Part shown: positions 1 to 10,835 of the stretch, in pieces
How positions within the stretch are numbered: the first letter of the stretch is position 1
How the letters are laid out: each line of letters begins with the position of its first letter
Assembly: GCA_024196135.1 (NCBI GenBank)
Contig: JAMQCK010000462.1
Location: forward strand, 1-22,182
DNA from: Pleurotus ostreatus/Saccharomyces cerevisiae fusant
Taxonomy: Eukaryota > Opisthokonta
DNA: 22,182 nucleotides
Reading direction: 5' to 3'
Program-made: the position numbers and the translations under genes
Notes under the pieces: generated by a model
The model's database searches: none
Told to the model about the DNA's origin: nothing
What the model saw: the letters and a program-made list of their open reading frames with translations, nothing else

Positions 1-1873
1 CTCAAACGAATCCGCCCAATGCCTAATCACCCCCTCCCCCCGCCTATGCCACTCAAAATTCTTCACATCCCGCGAAATAATCACCGCGTGCGAGTTGCGC
101 ACATTCTCGATGAACGCGCGCTCCTTCTGGATCGGCAGCGTATTCAGGTTCGCGGCCATCTTCCGTTGGAGGGGTGCGATGCGGGCGACCGACTTCGGCT
201 GAGACGCGTGGACACTTTGTCGGCGCTGCTTCTTCATGCACCACTTGCGCTTCTGGGGTTGACCGCTCTCCTTATCGAGTAGGACGCCGTTGGCTTGGGC
301 GAGGGTGTCGTCGCTGGCCTGGGCGGGGTAAGCCTCGTTGTCAACAACTAGACCATCCTGACTAACCTCAGGCGACGCATCACTCTCCTCCCCCTCCGAA
401 TTCTCCATCATATCCGCCACCGCATCCTCCACATCCTTCTCCAGCCGCGCCACCACCTGCATCAGCGTCTCCCCACTCGATATCTTCGACGGGTCCGCTT
501 CCAGGAGCTTGATCCGCCTTCGCGACTTGTGCGCGGACATGGTGAGGCGCATGAGGACGAGGGAGAAGAAGAGGGGGACGATGACGGGGAAGGAGACGTA
601 GAAGATCTGCGAGGGGCGTCAGCTATTCTACTCCAGGAAATGCAGATGAGAAAGAGAAAATACTTACTACGTTGTAGGGGAATTGAGCAAGTCTAGGCGG
701 CAGCGGGATCCTGGGTAGCCTGAACTGCTTGATCCAGGCCACCGTGAGGGGCTTTGGTCTCGGCTCGCGCGCAGGCGGTTCGGCGGGGAGGTCCCAGGAT
801 CTAATTAGCGGGCTATATTTGTCGTCATATTCTCTGCAAAGATAGCGAGTGAGAAACAGCAGGAAAGCGTTGAGAAGGGAGGGCACTCACACAGTAAGAC
901 CTGTGTTCTCGTAGTCCGCAAACGGGTCCTCCAGTTCGATGCAGGCAGTAAGGTAAGGGACGGTTAGGTCGTTGATTCTGCGAGGCGTCAGGAAGGGCGG
1001 GCTGAAAGACAGAGAAAGGGCATACGCATTGCCATATATTCGGATGTGCTTGAAGGTTTGCAGGGCTTGGTAAAATACTCGCTCTGGTAGGCTGGTGAGC
1101 AAGTAAGGTATGGAGAGACGATGCATCAGAACGCACCGGGATCCGCCATGACTTCAAGCAGTGGTCTGCCTTTCGCAGACCATTTGTCGACGAAGTAGAA
1201 CTGCTCGCCGGTACGCGAAAGCAGTCGAGGACCAAGGGAATGGGATAGTGAGGACCAGAAGGAGTCATATCTGAAGCACTGTTAGCCAAGGTGTATCGTA
1301 TACTTCTTAGATGAGCACCCGCCTCAAAAGACCAAGGTGAGGAGTCGCGACCGTATTGAAGTTCACTGGCGTGATCTTTTCGAAGAACCTTTGCTGATGC
1401 AGGATTCTGCGACCTCGTTAAGCATGGGCGAGAGGGGAAGTGTAGCAAGCGCACCCAACCACATAGCGGGAGATAAGTCCCCCCAGGCTGTACCCAGTTA
1501 TCGAGAACTTGGTGACATGGTCGCCCTTCGCTTCCAGATCCTCGACACGCTTTGCGATCTGTGGCGCGACATTGTCAATGGATATCTTCATGCAGAGCAG
1601 TATAACGCACCTCCTGCGCAACGCGTTCCCCTCCCCAGTCGATCCCATCATATGTATGCTCCTCGCTGTTGGTGTTCGCGAGCAGTACCTCAAGCCGCGT
1701 GCCATCCTCGCTCGGCTCGCTCTTCACCTCTTGGATGATACGGTGTAACTCGCTCAAGTGGACTGCACGATGAGTCGCGTCAGCCCTCGATATCACACCC
1801 AATACAATCGAGCATGCTCACCGGGGTTCCCCCACATGCCATGAACGAGGACGAGGAGGTGAGTGGCGGCCAT
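1..1873 (-). CDS. ROG1-like DUF676 serine lipase/esterase (3' end beyond window)
   Basis: A putative lipid hydrolase of the DUF676/ROG1 alpha/beta-hydrolase family, probably acting on glycerolipids at a membrane. My exons are 1873-1822, 1762-1611, 1558-1455, 1406-1323, 1270-1137, 1083-1026, 977-891, 833-668 and 606 to the edge, giving 481 residues in one frame. Residues 11-17 read HGMWGNP (oxyanion region). The nucleophile elbow is GYSLGG with Ser92, followed by RYVVG. The probable acid is in NDLTVPY (about Asp198), and the catalytic His is likely in NSHAVII (about residue 452). A hydrophobic stretch at about 280-302 (YVSFPVIVPLFFSLVLM) is a likely membrane anchor. The C-terminal HRRGEG followed by HW matches the family end, so only a few residues are missing. 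The ATG at 1873 is chosen because it leads directly into the first beta-strand. Exon 4 seems to end at a GC donor. The family call is firm; the substrate is inferred. Confidence 0.88.
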
Positions 1874-2401
1874 GAAGCTATTATCCGAGTAGATGAAAGG
1901 AGGGAAAGAAGGTCTTCAGACTGGTAGACCCCAGTCAAGTAGGCACAAAATCAAGAAGATACAAGTCAGGAGCAAGCCGCGTATACTGAGGCGGGAGGAG
2001 GAGACGAATAGACATGGATCGTAAGCGCGGCGACGCAATGCAGCGGCAATGACGGAAGGCATCCGGCAGCAAATGCGCCCGAGGATCACCGCGGAGATCG
2101 GAAGGACGGATCGGGAGCGCGGACCCGAGATCACCGTGACGAAGTCCAACTGTGACCGAGGTTGAGGTCGCTTCCATGATTTTATCGAGCTTTGAGGCAG
2201 GGGACATGGCGATAGATGTGACCCTATCATTCCTGTTGTCAACACCCAATATAGATCATTTTCTCTGCTCATAAGCGTCGTCCTTGGCAAGATAAAACTT
2301 CACGAACATTGACACGAAAAGAGACGGCAAGGATACATTGTTGATTGAAGATGAACAAGAGATACATTTTGGATACATGCGCACACTAGATAGAAAAGAC
2401 T
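1874..2401. other. Intergenic: lipase promoter and oxygenase 3' flank
   Basis: This 528-bp gap lies between two minus-strand genes. It should hold the promoter and 5' UTR of the lipase and the 3' UTR and polyadenylation region of the oxygenase. Open frames here have no recognisable domain and no intron logic. I see no clear TATA box close to the lipase start. Confidence 0.6.
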
Positions 2402-5400
2402 TCACACATCGTACTGGATCATCATCGAAGACGGCCACGGCGACACCATCATCTTCGCATCGAGGTAGGCGTAGTTCAAAGCCTTGCGCTCGACGGTCTT
2501 GAACCTCTGCAACATTCCAGACTGCCCGACCGTGCGGCGGACGTTGGGGTGGCTGAAGATCACCGTGAGGACCTCGGCATAGATCTGCGCAACGATTAGC
2601 TTCAAAGCTACCTTGCTCAACCCGACCAGACATACCTTGTGCACCATATCCTGCCCGAGGATGCTGTCGCGAACCCGTCAGTAAAGCCATGCAACCTTGC
2701 CATGACCTGCACATACGTGATCGACCCCTCGCCAAACAGGTGCTTCTCCTTCGGCCGCCCAATCCTGTGCTCATCGGGCGACGAGAACACAGCCTCGTCC
2801 TTGTTCGCCTGCTCGAGGTCGAGGAAGAGGCGCGCGCCGGCCTCGACGCGGATGTTCTCGACGACGTGGCCAGATACGGCGGTGCCTGTGAAGGTTAGTT
2901 GTTGTGTGATTTGGGGGCATCGAAACAGGCTTACGCTGCATACACCGCGTCGGCGGGTCGTGGCGGAGGGCCTCCAAGATGAAGCCCTCCAGCTGCTCGG
3001 GCTTCGCTGCCTTGATGAAGGCGTCGACGTGCGGCGGGACGGGCTCGGTGACCTTGTGCGGGCCGAGGTACGCGTTGACGACGTTCGTGAGGCCTGAGCG
3101 TTGGGTGTCAGCATCCAGATGGAAGCATGCCCGTAGCCAGAAGAAGCCGGCACGTAATAAAAGACCACCTACCCAGCGAAATATCGACCACCGAGATGAT
3201 AATAGCGAGGATCGTATCGGCGAGCGCAGACGACGTCGGCGCGAGCAGCTGCAGGCGGCGCACCAGCTCGTCGTGCTCGGACTTCTTCGACCCCTTCGCC
3301 CACGGCATCTTGGACATGATGCTGTTCAGAACCTTTTTGATCTGGGTTAGCTGTGAGGCAGGAGGTGGTGCGGACAAGCAAACAGCAGCGCTATAGAGCA
3401 GCAACAAGAGTCGCAGACAAGCAACGAGCGTCGCCGAAGCAACGAGCGGCACCGACGAGCAACGAACATGGCCAGTGAGCAAAAGGGGATCAACATACCT
3501 TCTGCGGGAACGTGTTGTTGAGGTGGCTCGTGATGTGTCCGATGAGCTCCTCGACATGTTTGCGGACGCGGCACTCGACGGTCTTGTAGCGGGAGGCCTC
3601 GATGTCGAGGAAGATGAACCTGTAACGCGCGTGAGTTTGGCTATTACGACTGAAAGAGAACGGCGTACTCGTAAGTCTCGGACAGCATGCTGTAGAACTC
3701 CTCGACTGTGTATACGCCCTCGCCATCCTTGGTCTCCTTGAGTTGGATACCGGCCTGGTATATTGTCAGGATCGACTAGATCAATAAATGTAAGTAGTAG
3801 CTCCTCACTAGTTCGTTGGCAGCCCAAAGCGCCGGGAGGGGCTTGAGCACATCACGGACGACGTCGATGACAATGTGGCGCGTGCCAGGGAGCGGGCAGC
3901 CGTGCAGGTCGAGCAGGTGCCTCGTCGTGGTCTTGAAGTAGTCGGCGACGCCGGCAGCGATCTCAGGCGCCTGGAAGACCTTGGAGATCTGCGCCTGCTG
4001 GTCCTTGCCGGTGAGGACGAGCGGGAAGCTATCAGAGCACCATCAGTAGACAATCCTTTGCAGTTTACAACACTGCACACTCACGTCAACCCATCCTTGC
4101 CCCGCACTTTGCGCGCACGCGTCCCCGTCGGGCTCACATACGCATCGCTCGTCAACACCGCCCGCACCCCATCATGCGTCGTCACCACCTTTTCCCTCGC
4201 CGCCGGCTCCGGGCGCGCCAGACTATAATCCGCCTCCTTACCCAACCTCTTCAGCACCACGCCCATCGCCTGCGGCGTCATCAGCGGGAAGAACCCATAC
4301 ACGCTATCCTCCGTGAACTGCCCCGGCAGCGTGCGCAAGAACAGCCTCGCGAGCACCGACCCGAACCCGTGCGCCATGTCGTCGCGCTGGCAGTCCGCGA
4401 AGCCCCAGGCGGTGAGGTTGAAGGGCGTGAAGTCGTGCGTGAAGAAGCGGTCGCCGCGCGTGAGGGCGACGGCGTCGCTGAGGATGGCGCGCGAGATGGT
4501 GTAGCCGGGGCAGAGGCCGGCGCCCTCGACGACGGGCTTGGCGTCTTCGGCTTGGAGGCCAACATAGAGCTCGAGGCGCTCGATGTCGCCGTAGAGGGCT
4601 CTGGCGGCGTTGGCGATCTCGGGGTCAGGGTTCCAGTCCTCGAACGTGCCGTAAGCTATAGAGGAGGTCAGTAATGTGATCGCTGGAATCAACCACTGCG
4701 TACCCTTCAAGCCCAGGAACTGAAGCGAGGCGTCAATAATGATAATACTTCCAAAATTTGAGCAAAGACGTACCCGACGGAAGTCGTTCAGAGAGCAAAC
4801 ACCCCACTTCCTGTTCTGCTCGATGCCCATCATCTCATGCAGACGCATCACGCTCGGCGTGCCACGCGCCCTGAAGGCACCAGCTGGCTGCTCCGTCCTA
4901 CACCACCTGTCAGCGCATCCAACCCCTCCCTTCCCAAAAACACTTACGCGTTGTGCAAGATATCAGCAAGCTGCTCATCATCGAACGAGCCATCCTCCCC
5001 GCGCTGCATGTTGCCGAAGGTCCAGTGCGTGAGGTCGGGGCCGGCGTGCTGCATCAGCTTGACGGCGCACTCCTTGAAGTCGCGAGGCGTGATGTCCTCC
5101 ATCTTCTTGTCCGGGAACTGGCTCGTCATGACTTTCTCTACCCATGCCTCGTCGTGTACGCTAGTCGTCGCATGCCAGCGGTAGAGGCAGTTAAACTGGG
5201 CGTACAATGAGCAGGAGAGACGTTGTGAGAGGAAATTAAGCATACCTCGACGGAGCAGACATTGCCCTTGCCACGCTCGAAGAGCGAGTGGTCCTCCTTG
5301 CGCAGCTCCTGAAATTTGTTGAGCATCATCGTTACTGGCAGATTGAAAGTAATTACGCTGAAGGGGTCGAGCGTCCAGCTGCTGCCCTGACGGACCAAGC

Positions 5401-6865
5401 CAAGAATGCAGTGGACGTAGTCCGCGAAGACGGCTATGAACGATATGAGGTGGCGTCGACAATGAATGAAAAGATTATTGCATACCAGAACCGAACCAGC
5501 CACAGTTGACAAGCCTTGCGATCTGGAAAATCTCCTCATCCTGCTTGGCTTTCGCGTCTTCGTCCAACTTGTCGAGGTCTTGTTGCCAGGATCCCCTCTC
5601 GTTGATCTCGAGGAGCCTCTCAGCGATGAACTGCACGGAGGGTCAGCACGCATAGAGGCATCATTAGTCGGACAGTTAAACGCACGTTGTGGTTCCTGCT
5701 GAAGCACGCCAAGATCGCGCACGTCGCAGGCGGAAGCAGCAGCAACCGATCCTCCGCGAACGCATCCCTGTGCAGAAGCCCGCGCCCCTGGCTCTTATCG
5801 CGCACCCGATCCTGCGTCTCCTGGTTGTTGCCATAGAGCGGCGCCAGGTCGACGTACGACGACGTCTCGTTGATGTTCACGTCGTCGTGGTTAGTGCGGA
5901 AAACCCTATCGCGCATCGCGGTCAGCTGCTTGCCCACACCCAGCGTCAGCTGCCGCGAGCACTTACGTGTGGATGACCAGCGCCGCGAAGCCGAACATGA
6001 GGGACGAGAGGCCGGCGGGGTGCTCGACGAACTTGGGGCATGGTCAGTGGCGGCTGCGCTAGTGGCAGACGGATTGACGGCACCTTCTCGCGCTTGAGCA
6101 GGCTAAGGGAGGGTCAGCTGGTGGCGGAGATGCGCTAAGAGGCGCGACTTACGTGTCGAAGATGAGGCCAGCGTCAGGTAGTTGATGCGAAGGAAGGGGA
6201 TGTGACTGCTGCACGCTGCGCGCGTACGGCTTGCCCGCCTGTCCAAGATGGGGCAGGTCCATGTTGTTGTTCGAACCATCCGGCTGGCGCCACGCGTACT
6301 CGCAACCAAGAGCAGTCGCAGGCGGGTGCGGGAGGTCGTCGTACACTGTCGAAGAATAATGAGCGGACACCCTCACAGTGACATCGTGGTCATTCACGTT
6401 TCTTGATGACGGTGTTCTGCGCTTTCATCTGCATATCTCCCTCGAGTGTGCCCGCGATGAACTTGAGCCCGTGCTCGAGGAACAGCTTGCGGTCATCGAG
6501 ACTTTCCTTGTGCAGCATCATATCCGCGACAGCAGCCTAGAAAAATGGCATCCATCAGACACAAGCAAACTGAAATGGCGAAGTGAACGCACAACGCTGC
6601 TGGGCTGCTGATACCCGCCGAGGAGTCGTTGCTCGTTGAAGAGCGACGGCTGCTGCTCAGTGGCACGGACATACTTGGTGTACTTGTTACCACCAGTATC
6701 GGCAACAGACCCGTTGGGTTGAGCGCTTCCGCTAGCGGCGCTTCCGTTTGCCGAGCCATTGCTGTTAGTTTTCTGCCGACATATGTTAGTGACTTCCAAT
6801 CACAAATGACAAGTAGTCCAACTCACCAGGTCGTTCGTCGACAACCTCCTGATAAAGGACTCCAT
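2402..6865 (-). CDS. Psi-producing oxygenase (heme fatty-acid dioxygenase / P450-like fusion)
   Basis: A Ppo/linoleate diol synthase family enzyme that oxygenates C18 fatty acids to hydroperoxides, the oxylipin precursors that control fungal development. The exons are 6865-6827, 6772-6593, 6536-6398, 6345-6153, 6102-6084, 6031-5967, 5905-5686, 5630-5486, 5433-5357, 5308-5246, 5195-4948, 4897-4774, 4719-4704, 4655-4085, 4028-3809, 3754-3669, 3619-3499, 3332-3173, 3093-2935, 2885-2717, 2663-2636 and 2584-2402. They total 3225 nt, or 1074 residues, the usual family length. The dioxygenase half keeps the distal His (His211, LVIHTVF) and YRWH with catalytic Tyr385 and proximal His388. The C-terminal P450 half keeps the K-helix ExxR (Glu936-Arg939), but the heme loop reads GEGSITILG, with Ile1006 where the family has Cys. 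I predict an active dioxygenase with a dead isomerase half. The start is the ATG at 6865, giving MESFIRRLSTNDL. Regulation is unknown; a TATA-like box lies about 76 bp upstream of the ATG. Confidence 0.93.
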
Positions 6866-7674
6866 TGTTGTTTTTGGTTCGTGATCAGATGTGGAACGAG
6901 TCCTGGATGAAGAAGGGGAGGGAATGCGCGCTCAACCCGCTTCTTATAAGGACGCCTCTAAGCCGAGCAACCCCCACCGAAGTTCGATTACTCTAAACCC
7001 TCGCTGACGTCGCGATTCGAGCGCTGGATGAAGCGAACGGACATCGACGTAGGAAGCGAGGCGGAGGATCGGGAGCGCCTATCGGCGTTCTAGTGTTCTA
7101 TTAGGGGAAGCGCTAGGTGATCCTCTATCGTCACGAACCTTGGCTAGCCCGTTCCCATGCCGCACTGGAGAGCACCATGCCCCACAGAGAAGCGTTGGCC
7201 CGATTGCGGGGGGCAGGTGAACATGAGATACTAGGAAATAGAACGGTGAGTGGTTGTGCGAGCAGAATCACGGCCGACAACCGCATGAGTGAGGACTGCT
7301 GAGCGGATTGCTGACTTTCATGAAGGCGATGATCCGTTGAATAACTGACAACTCTCCGAGGAAGTTCATATGACGGATGATATGGTCGGTGTTTGTTGAA
7401 AGCGGTCCTTCCCCATACAAAAACATTCAGTTGTGTAGTCGGACCGACAACTGCACGCTCAGCCGCTCCCGAGCAAGGCGGGCATGAAGGTCGGTGGAAG
7501 ACGACGGCGAATCGGATATGATACATAGCCAGGCTCCTAGGTTGTACACTGGGATTACTTGCATCAATAAAATAGAAAGCTGTGAGAGAACTTCGTCAGC
7601 ATTCACACAGGAATCCGCCCTAGAAGGATCACTCACTCCCAAGAAAGCAGTCAGTAACCGTCGGTTCTATCTGA
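6866..7674. other. Intergenic: oxygenase promoter and F-box gene 3' flank
   Basis: This gap of about 0.8 kb lies between two co-directional minus-strand genes. The part near 6866-7100 is the likely promoter of the oxygenase. The part near 7400-7674 is the likely 3' UTR of the F-box gene. Several short open frames exist on both strands, but none shows a domain or a coherent splice model, so I call no gene here. Confidence 0.6.
6941..6948 (-). promoter_or_regulatory. TATA-like box of the oxygenase gene
   Basis: On the minus strand this reads TATAAGAA, about 76 bp upstream of the oxygenase ATG. That is a suitable distance for a core promoter with a short 5' UTR. It was identified by eye only. 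Confidence 0.5.
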
Positions 7675-9566
7675 TCAATAAGGCGGCAGATACCCCGCAT
7701 ACAGGTCGTCCTCATAGTCCGAGTCGCCCGGGTAGCCGAAGTACCCATACTCATAGTCACTGTACCCCTCGTCCTCGTCCTCATCGTCGCTGTACCCCTG
7801 CACCAGCCCGTCCCAGTCGACCTCCACGACGACCTCCTCGAGCCGCGCGATCGCGTCGTCGTCAATGTAGCGGCACTCCTGCAGCCGCAGCTCCGTCACC
7901 GGCGCGCGGCACTCCTGGCGCCACATGAGGCAGTCGAGCAGCTGCTCGAGCATCGCATCCTCGTCCTCGGGCTCGTGGTACTCCTCGTCGATGATGTCGC
8001 AGTCGCCGCGGAAGGAGAACTCCTCGATGGAGAGCGAGCGGAGGGAGGGGATCCAGACCTTGCGCGGCTCGCTCGCGCGCACCTGGCCGAGGGCGGTGAT
8101 GAGCTCGCGCGTGCTATGATTGTCACCGACGACTTTGATGCTCCGCAGTTTGGGCGAGTTCGAGAGCGCGCCAACCCATCGATCTGAGTCTACCAGCTCG
8201 ACCCGGCGGACCTGCACCGAGCGCAGATCCCGTAAGGGCAGCGCACGCAGCACATCGTGCATGACGATCGCACCCGTGCTTGGCGTGAACTGCTGCCACG
8301 AGAGCTCGAGCTTGAACAACGGGTGCGCAGCGGTGCTACTCGCGTTCTGGTGCGCGCGCAGCATGATGGAGTGCACCGAGCACCGCTCAACGATGAGGCT
8401 CCGGATCGTACGCTTGCTATCTGCACCAAGACGCTTGAAAAGGGGGAAGATTGGGGAAAAGTCGCGCCCGGTCTTCGTCCCGCCTCGAACGACGAGATCG
8501 AACGCGACCGAGATCGGCATCTTGAGCGCGCTGAGAAAGGCGGCGCATTGCAGAGTGCTGGCGTGCAGATGCAACGCACGCAACTTCGGGAGGGCGACGG
8601 GCTCTGGCCTGGCGGTGTCCGCTTGCGACTCGGAACCGTTGAAGAAGGACGAGTCGGGATCGAGATCGACATTGTGCAAGAAGTCTTCCAGCCAGAGCAT
8701 GCGCAGGTTGGGCATCTTGGCAAGAATGTCCAGCATCTGCGTGATAGTAGGGCGGTTCGCGTGCGGGATCTTGATGATTTTTAAGGACGTGAGGTCGCAC
8801 AGAATGCCCGACTTCCAGTTGATGCGGGTCCGTATGAGTTCGAGCCTCCTCAGGCGCGGTGTCTCGCCTGCAAGGAAGTCGTCCGCCAGCGGAAAGCCTT
8901 CATCGGTCACGTAGTAGCTCGAGCGCGGGTTCGCGTGGATGAGAAGGGACTCGAGCAGCGGCGCTGCCCGGTTGAGGGGCGCGCATAGGCGCTGGAGGGT
9001 GGACGGCACGGCCGTTATATGCAGCTCGCTGATGCGATGGATCTGCTGGAGTGCTGTGTGAACGGCATCGACGGCCTTAGGTGTCATGTAGGATGTGTCC
9101 GTCCGTATCGACAAAGGGGCCATCTTGGATCGCTGGAGCATCTCCAGACCCCACTTCTGGCTGGGCTGGAAGCTGGGCGCGCTCCATAGGCGCGGGCAGT
9201 CCAGCGCGCATTCGCGCCAATATCGGCAGACATGGGAGACTGAGATGGATGTGTCAGTCCATTACTTGCTGCCATTGCCGCAAAACGCACCCTTCGTCCA
9301 ATCCAAGCTCATGCCATTGTTGTAATCAGTCTGCCCCTGGCGGGAAATGAAGATGAAGACGTTGCAGAGGACTTCTGGCGGCAGTTGTGCGATGGGTGCA
9401 AGAGTGTTTCGTCGGGACTTGAGGGTGCGAATCGCTCGCTCGTGGACTGCGATCTCGTCGTCCAGGGCCCTCCGCGCGTCGCTGGCATCGGTCTCGGTAA
9501 CCTCAAGTCCTGCGCATGCTTGTGAGCGCATATATGCGATCTTTGTGGCTCGTACGCACCATTCAT
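7675..9566 (-). CDS. F-box protein with leucine-rich region and acidic Tyr-rich tail
   Basis: A probable substrate-recognition subunit of an SCF ubiquitin ligase. The exons are 9566-9560, 9509-9291 and 9239-7675, giving 596 residues. A short charged helix (about 11-37) precedes the F-box, which runs from LAPIAQLPPEVLCNVFIFI at about residue 39 to VSHVCRYWRECALDCPRLWS ending near residue 95. This wording is typical of agaricomycete F-box proteins. Residues from about 110 to 540 form irregular leucine-rich segments resembling LRRs. The last 40 or so residues are rich in Asp, Glu, Gly and Tyr and end in LPPY. The first exon is only 7 nt (ATGAATG); without that splice the frame stays open upstream but has no ATG there, so I prefer the spliced start. 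These genes are highly expanded in the group and the target is unknown. Confidence 0.82.
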
Positions 9567-9744
9567 GGTCAGTAACGTTGCTCAGCAACAGCTCGAGGGG
9601 TTATTGTGGCCCCTCGCGGTCAGTAGTCGGATTCTGAGGGCCTGAGTCGGCGCTTGAGTGATGATGGAGAAGAGGGAAGTGCGAATGAGCACGTGCAGAG
9701 GTCAGCCATTGTTCTCCGCCCCATTATACTTCCCATCATCAGCC
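9567..9744. promoter_or_regulatory. Short divergent promoter between F-box gene and epsilon-COP
   Basis: Only 178 bp separates the two start codons, which point away from each other, so both genes must share this sequence for initiation. I see no convincing TATA box at a proper distance for either gene. Confidence 0.6.
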
Positions 9745-10835
9745 ATGGAGTCCAGCGAATTGTACCATGTCAAGCAGCAGTTTTTCCTGGGTAAGAGTAA
9801 CTGGCCATCGAGCACATATCCCTCTCACAACGCTTTAGGCGCGTACAAAACGCTCATCGACTTGACCTTGCCAGACCCAAATTCCCCGGACTATATCCCC
9901 ACCCTCCTCTACCAGGCCCGCGCGCATATCGCATCCGATGACCCCACATCTGCGATTGCACTTATCCCGGAAGACAACGAGAATGTCGCGGTGAAGGCAG
10001 TCGGCGCGCTTGCGAAGTACGTGGCAGCTTCCACGGACGAGGACAAGGACGCCGCGCTCGAGTCTCTACGCGACCTGCTGGTCGAGATCGAGGGGGATGA
10101 CGCGGAGGGGAGCGAGAAGGACAAGGCGCTTGTACGTGTACTCGCCGGGACCGCCTTCGCGCGCGCAGGCGAGATCGAGGAGGCGCTCGACGCGCTCGGT
10201 TCTCAGACCGAGGATCTCGAAGCGTACGTGGCCGCACTTCGCTCAACCATCCTTCCTCCCTAATCCACTCCCCTAGCGTCGCCGTTCTCGTCCACATCTA
10301 CCTCTCCATCAACCGCCCCGACCTCGCCAAACGCGAATTCGAGCGCGCCAAGCACTGGGCCGAGGACGACCTCCTCCTGCAGCTCATCGAGTGCAACATC
10401 GGGCTCGTCACGGGCAAGGACGCGTACGCGAACCCGCAGTCCTTCTACACCGAGCAGCTCGGGAACCCCTCGCTCTCCTCTCCGCACATCCTCACCGCGC
10501 GCGGCGTCACGCGCATTCTGCGCAACGAGTTTCAGGCGGCGCGCTCGGATATCGAGGAGGCAATGCAGCAGAACGCGGGTGACGCAGAGGCGCTGGCGGC
10601 GTACACCGTGGCGGCGAGCCTGGCGCCACAGCAGAAGGGCGAGGCTGATGAGCTGTTTGCGTGCGTATCCTACCTACTTGTTCTTGTGAGAGTATCTACT
10701 GACACTCCTCCTTCCAGACGACTACAAGCCGAGCACCCCAACCACCCTCTTGTCGCAGACCTCGCCGCAAAGGCGTCCATCTTCGACGAGTTCGCGGCAA
10801 AGTTCGACGTCCCTCCTGTCGCAGCTGCCGCTTAG
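9745..10835 (+). CDS. Coatomer subunit epsilon (COPI vesicle coat)
   Basis: Epsilon-COP (yeast Sec28, animal COPE) belongs to the B-subcomplex of the COPI coat, which drives retrograde Golgi-to-ER transport; it binds alpha-COP. The exons are 9745-9790, 9839-10223, 10277-10660 and 10718-10835, totalling 933 nt or 310 residues, close to the usual size of about 300. The N-terminus SSELYHVKQQFFLGAYKTL and the segment PDYIPTLLYQARAHIA are characteristic. The middle and C-terminal parts form TPR-like alpha-helical pairs (for example LVHIYLSINRPDLAKREFER and EAMQQNAGDAEALAAY). The first intron is 48 nt and in frame; reading through it would add 16 residues in the middle of a conserved helix, so I splice it. 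The protein ends FDVPPVAAAA. This is an ordinary housekeeping gene. Confidence 0.95.

Noticed and set aside
825..1454. 209-codon minus-strand frame in the lipase region
   Set aside because: It reads through several introns of the lipase in the wrong phase; the spliced frame gives the conserved esterase sequence.
4174..4674. Arg- and Glu-rich 166-codon plus-strand frame
   Set aside because: It is antisense to the oxygenase exon 4655-4085, where the minus frame carries clear family sequence.
7427..7642. 71-codon minus-strand frame downstream of the F-box gene
   Set aside because: It begins without a good start context, has no domain and lies in the expected 3' UTR or intergenic space.
8120..8914. 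264-codon open frame on the plus strand
   Set aside because: It is antisense to the F-box leucine-rich exon; GC-rich codons leave the reverse frame open by chance.
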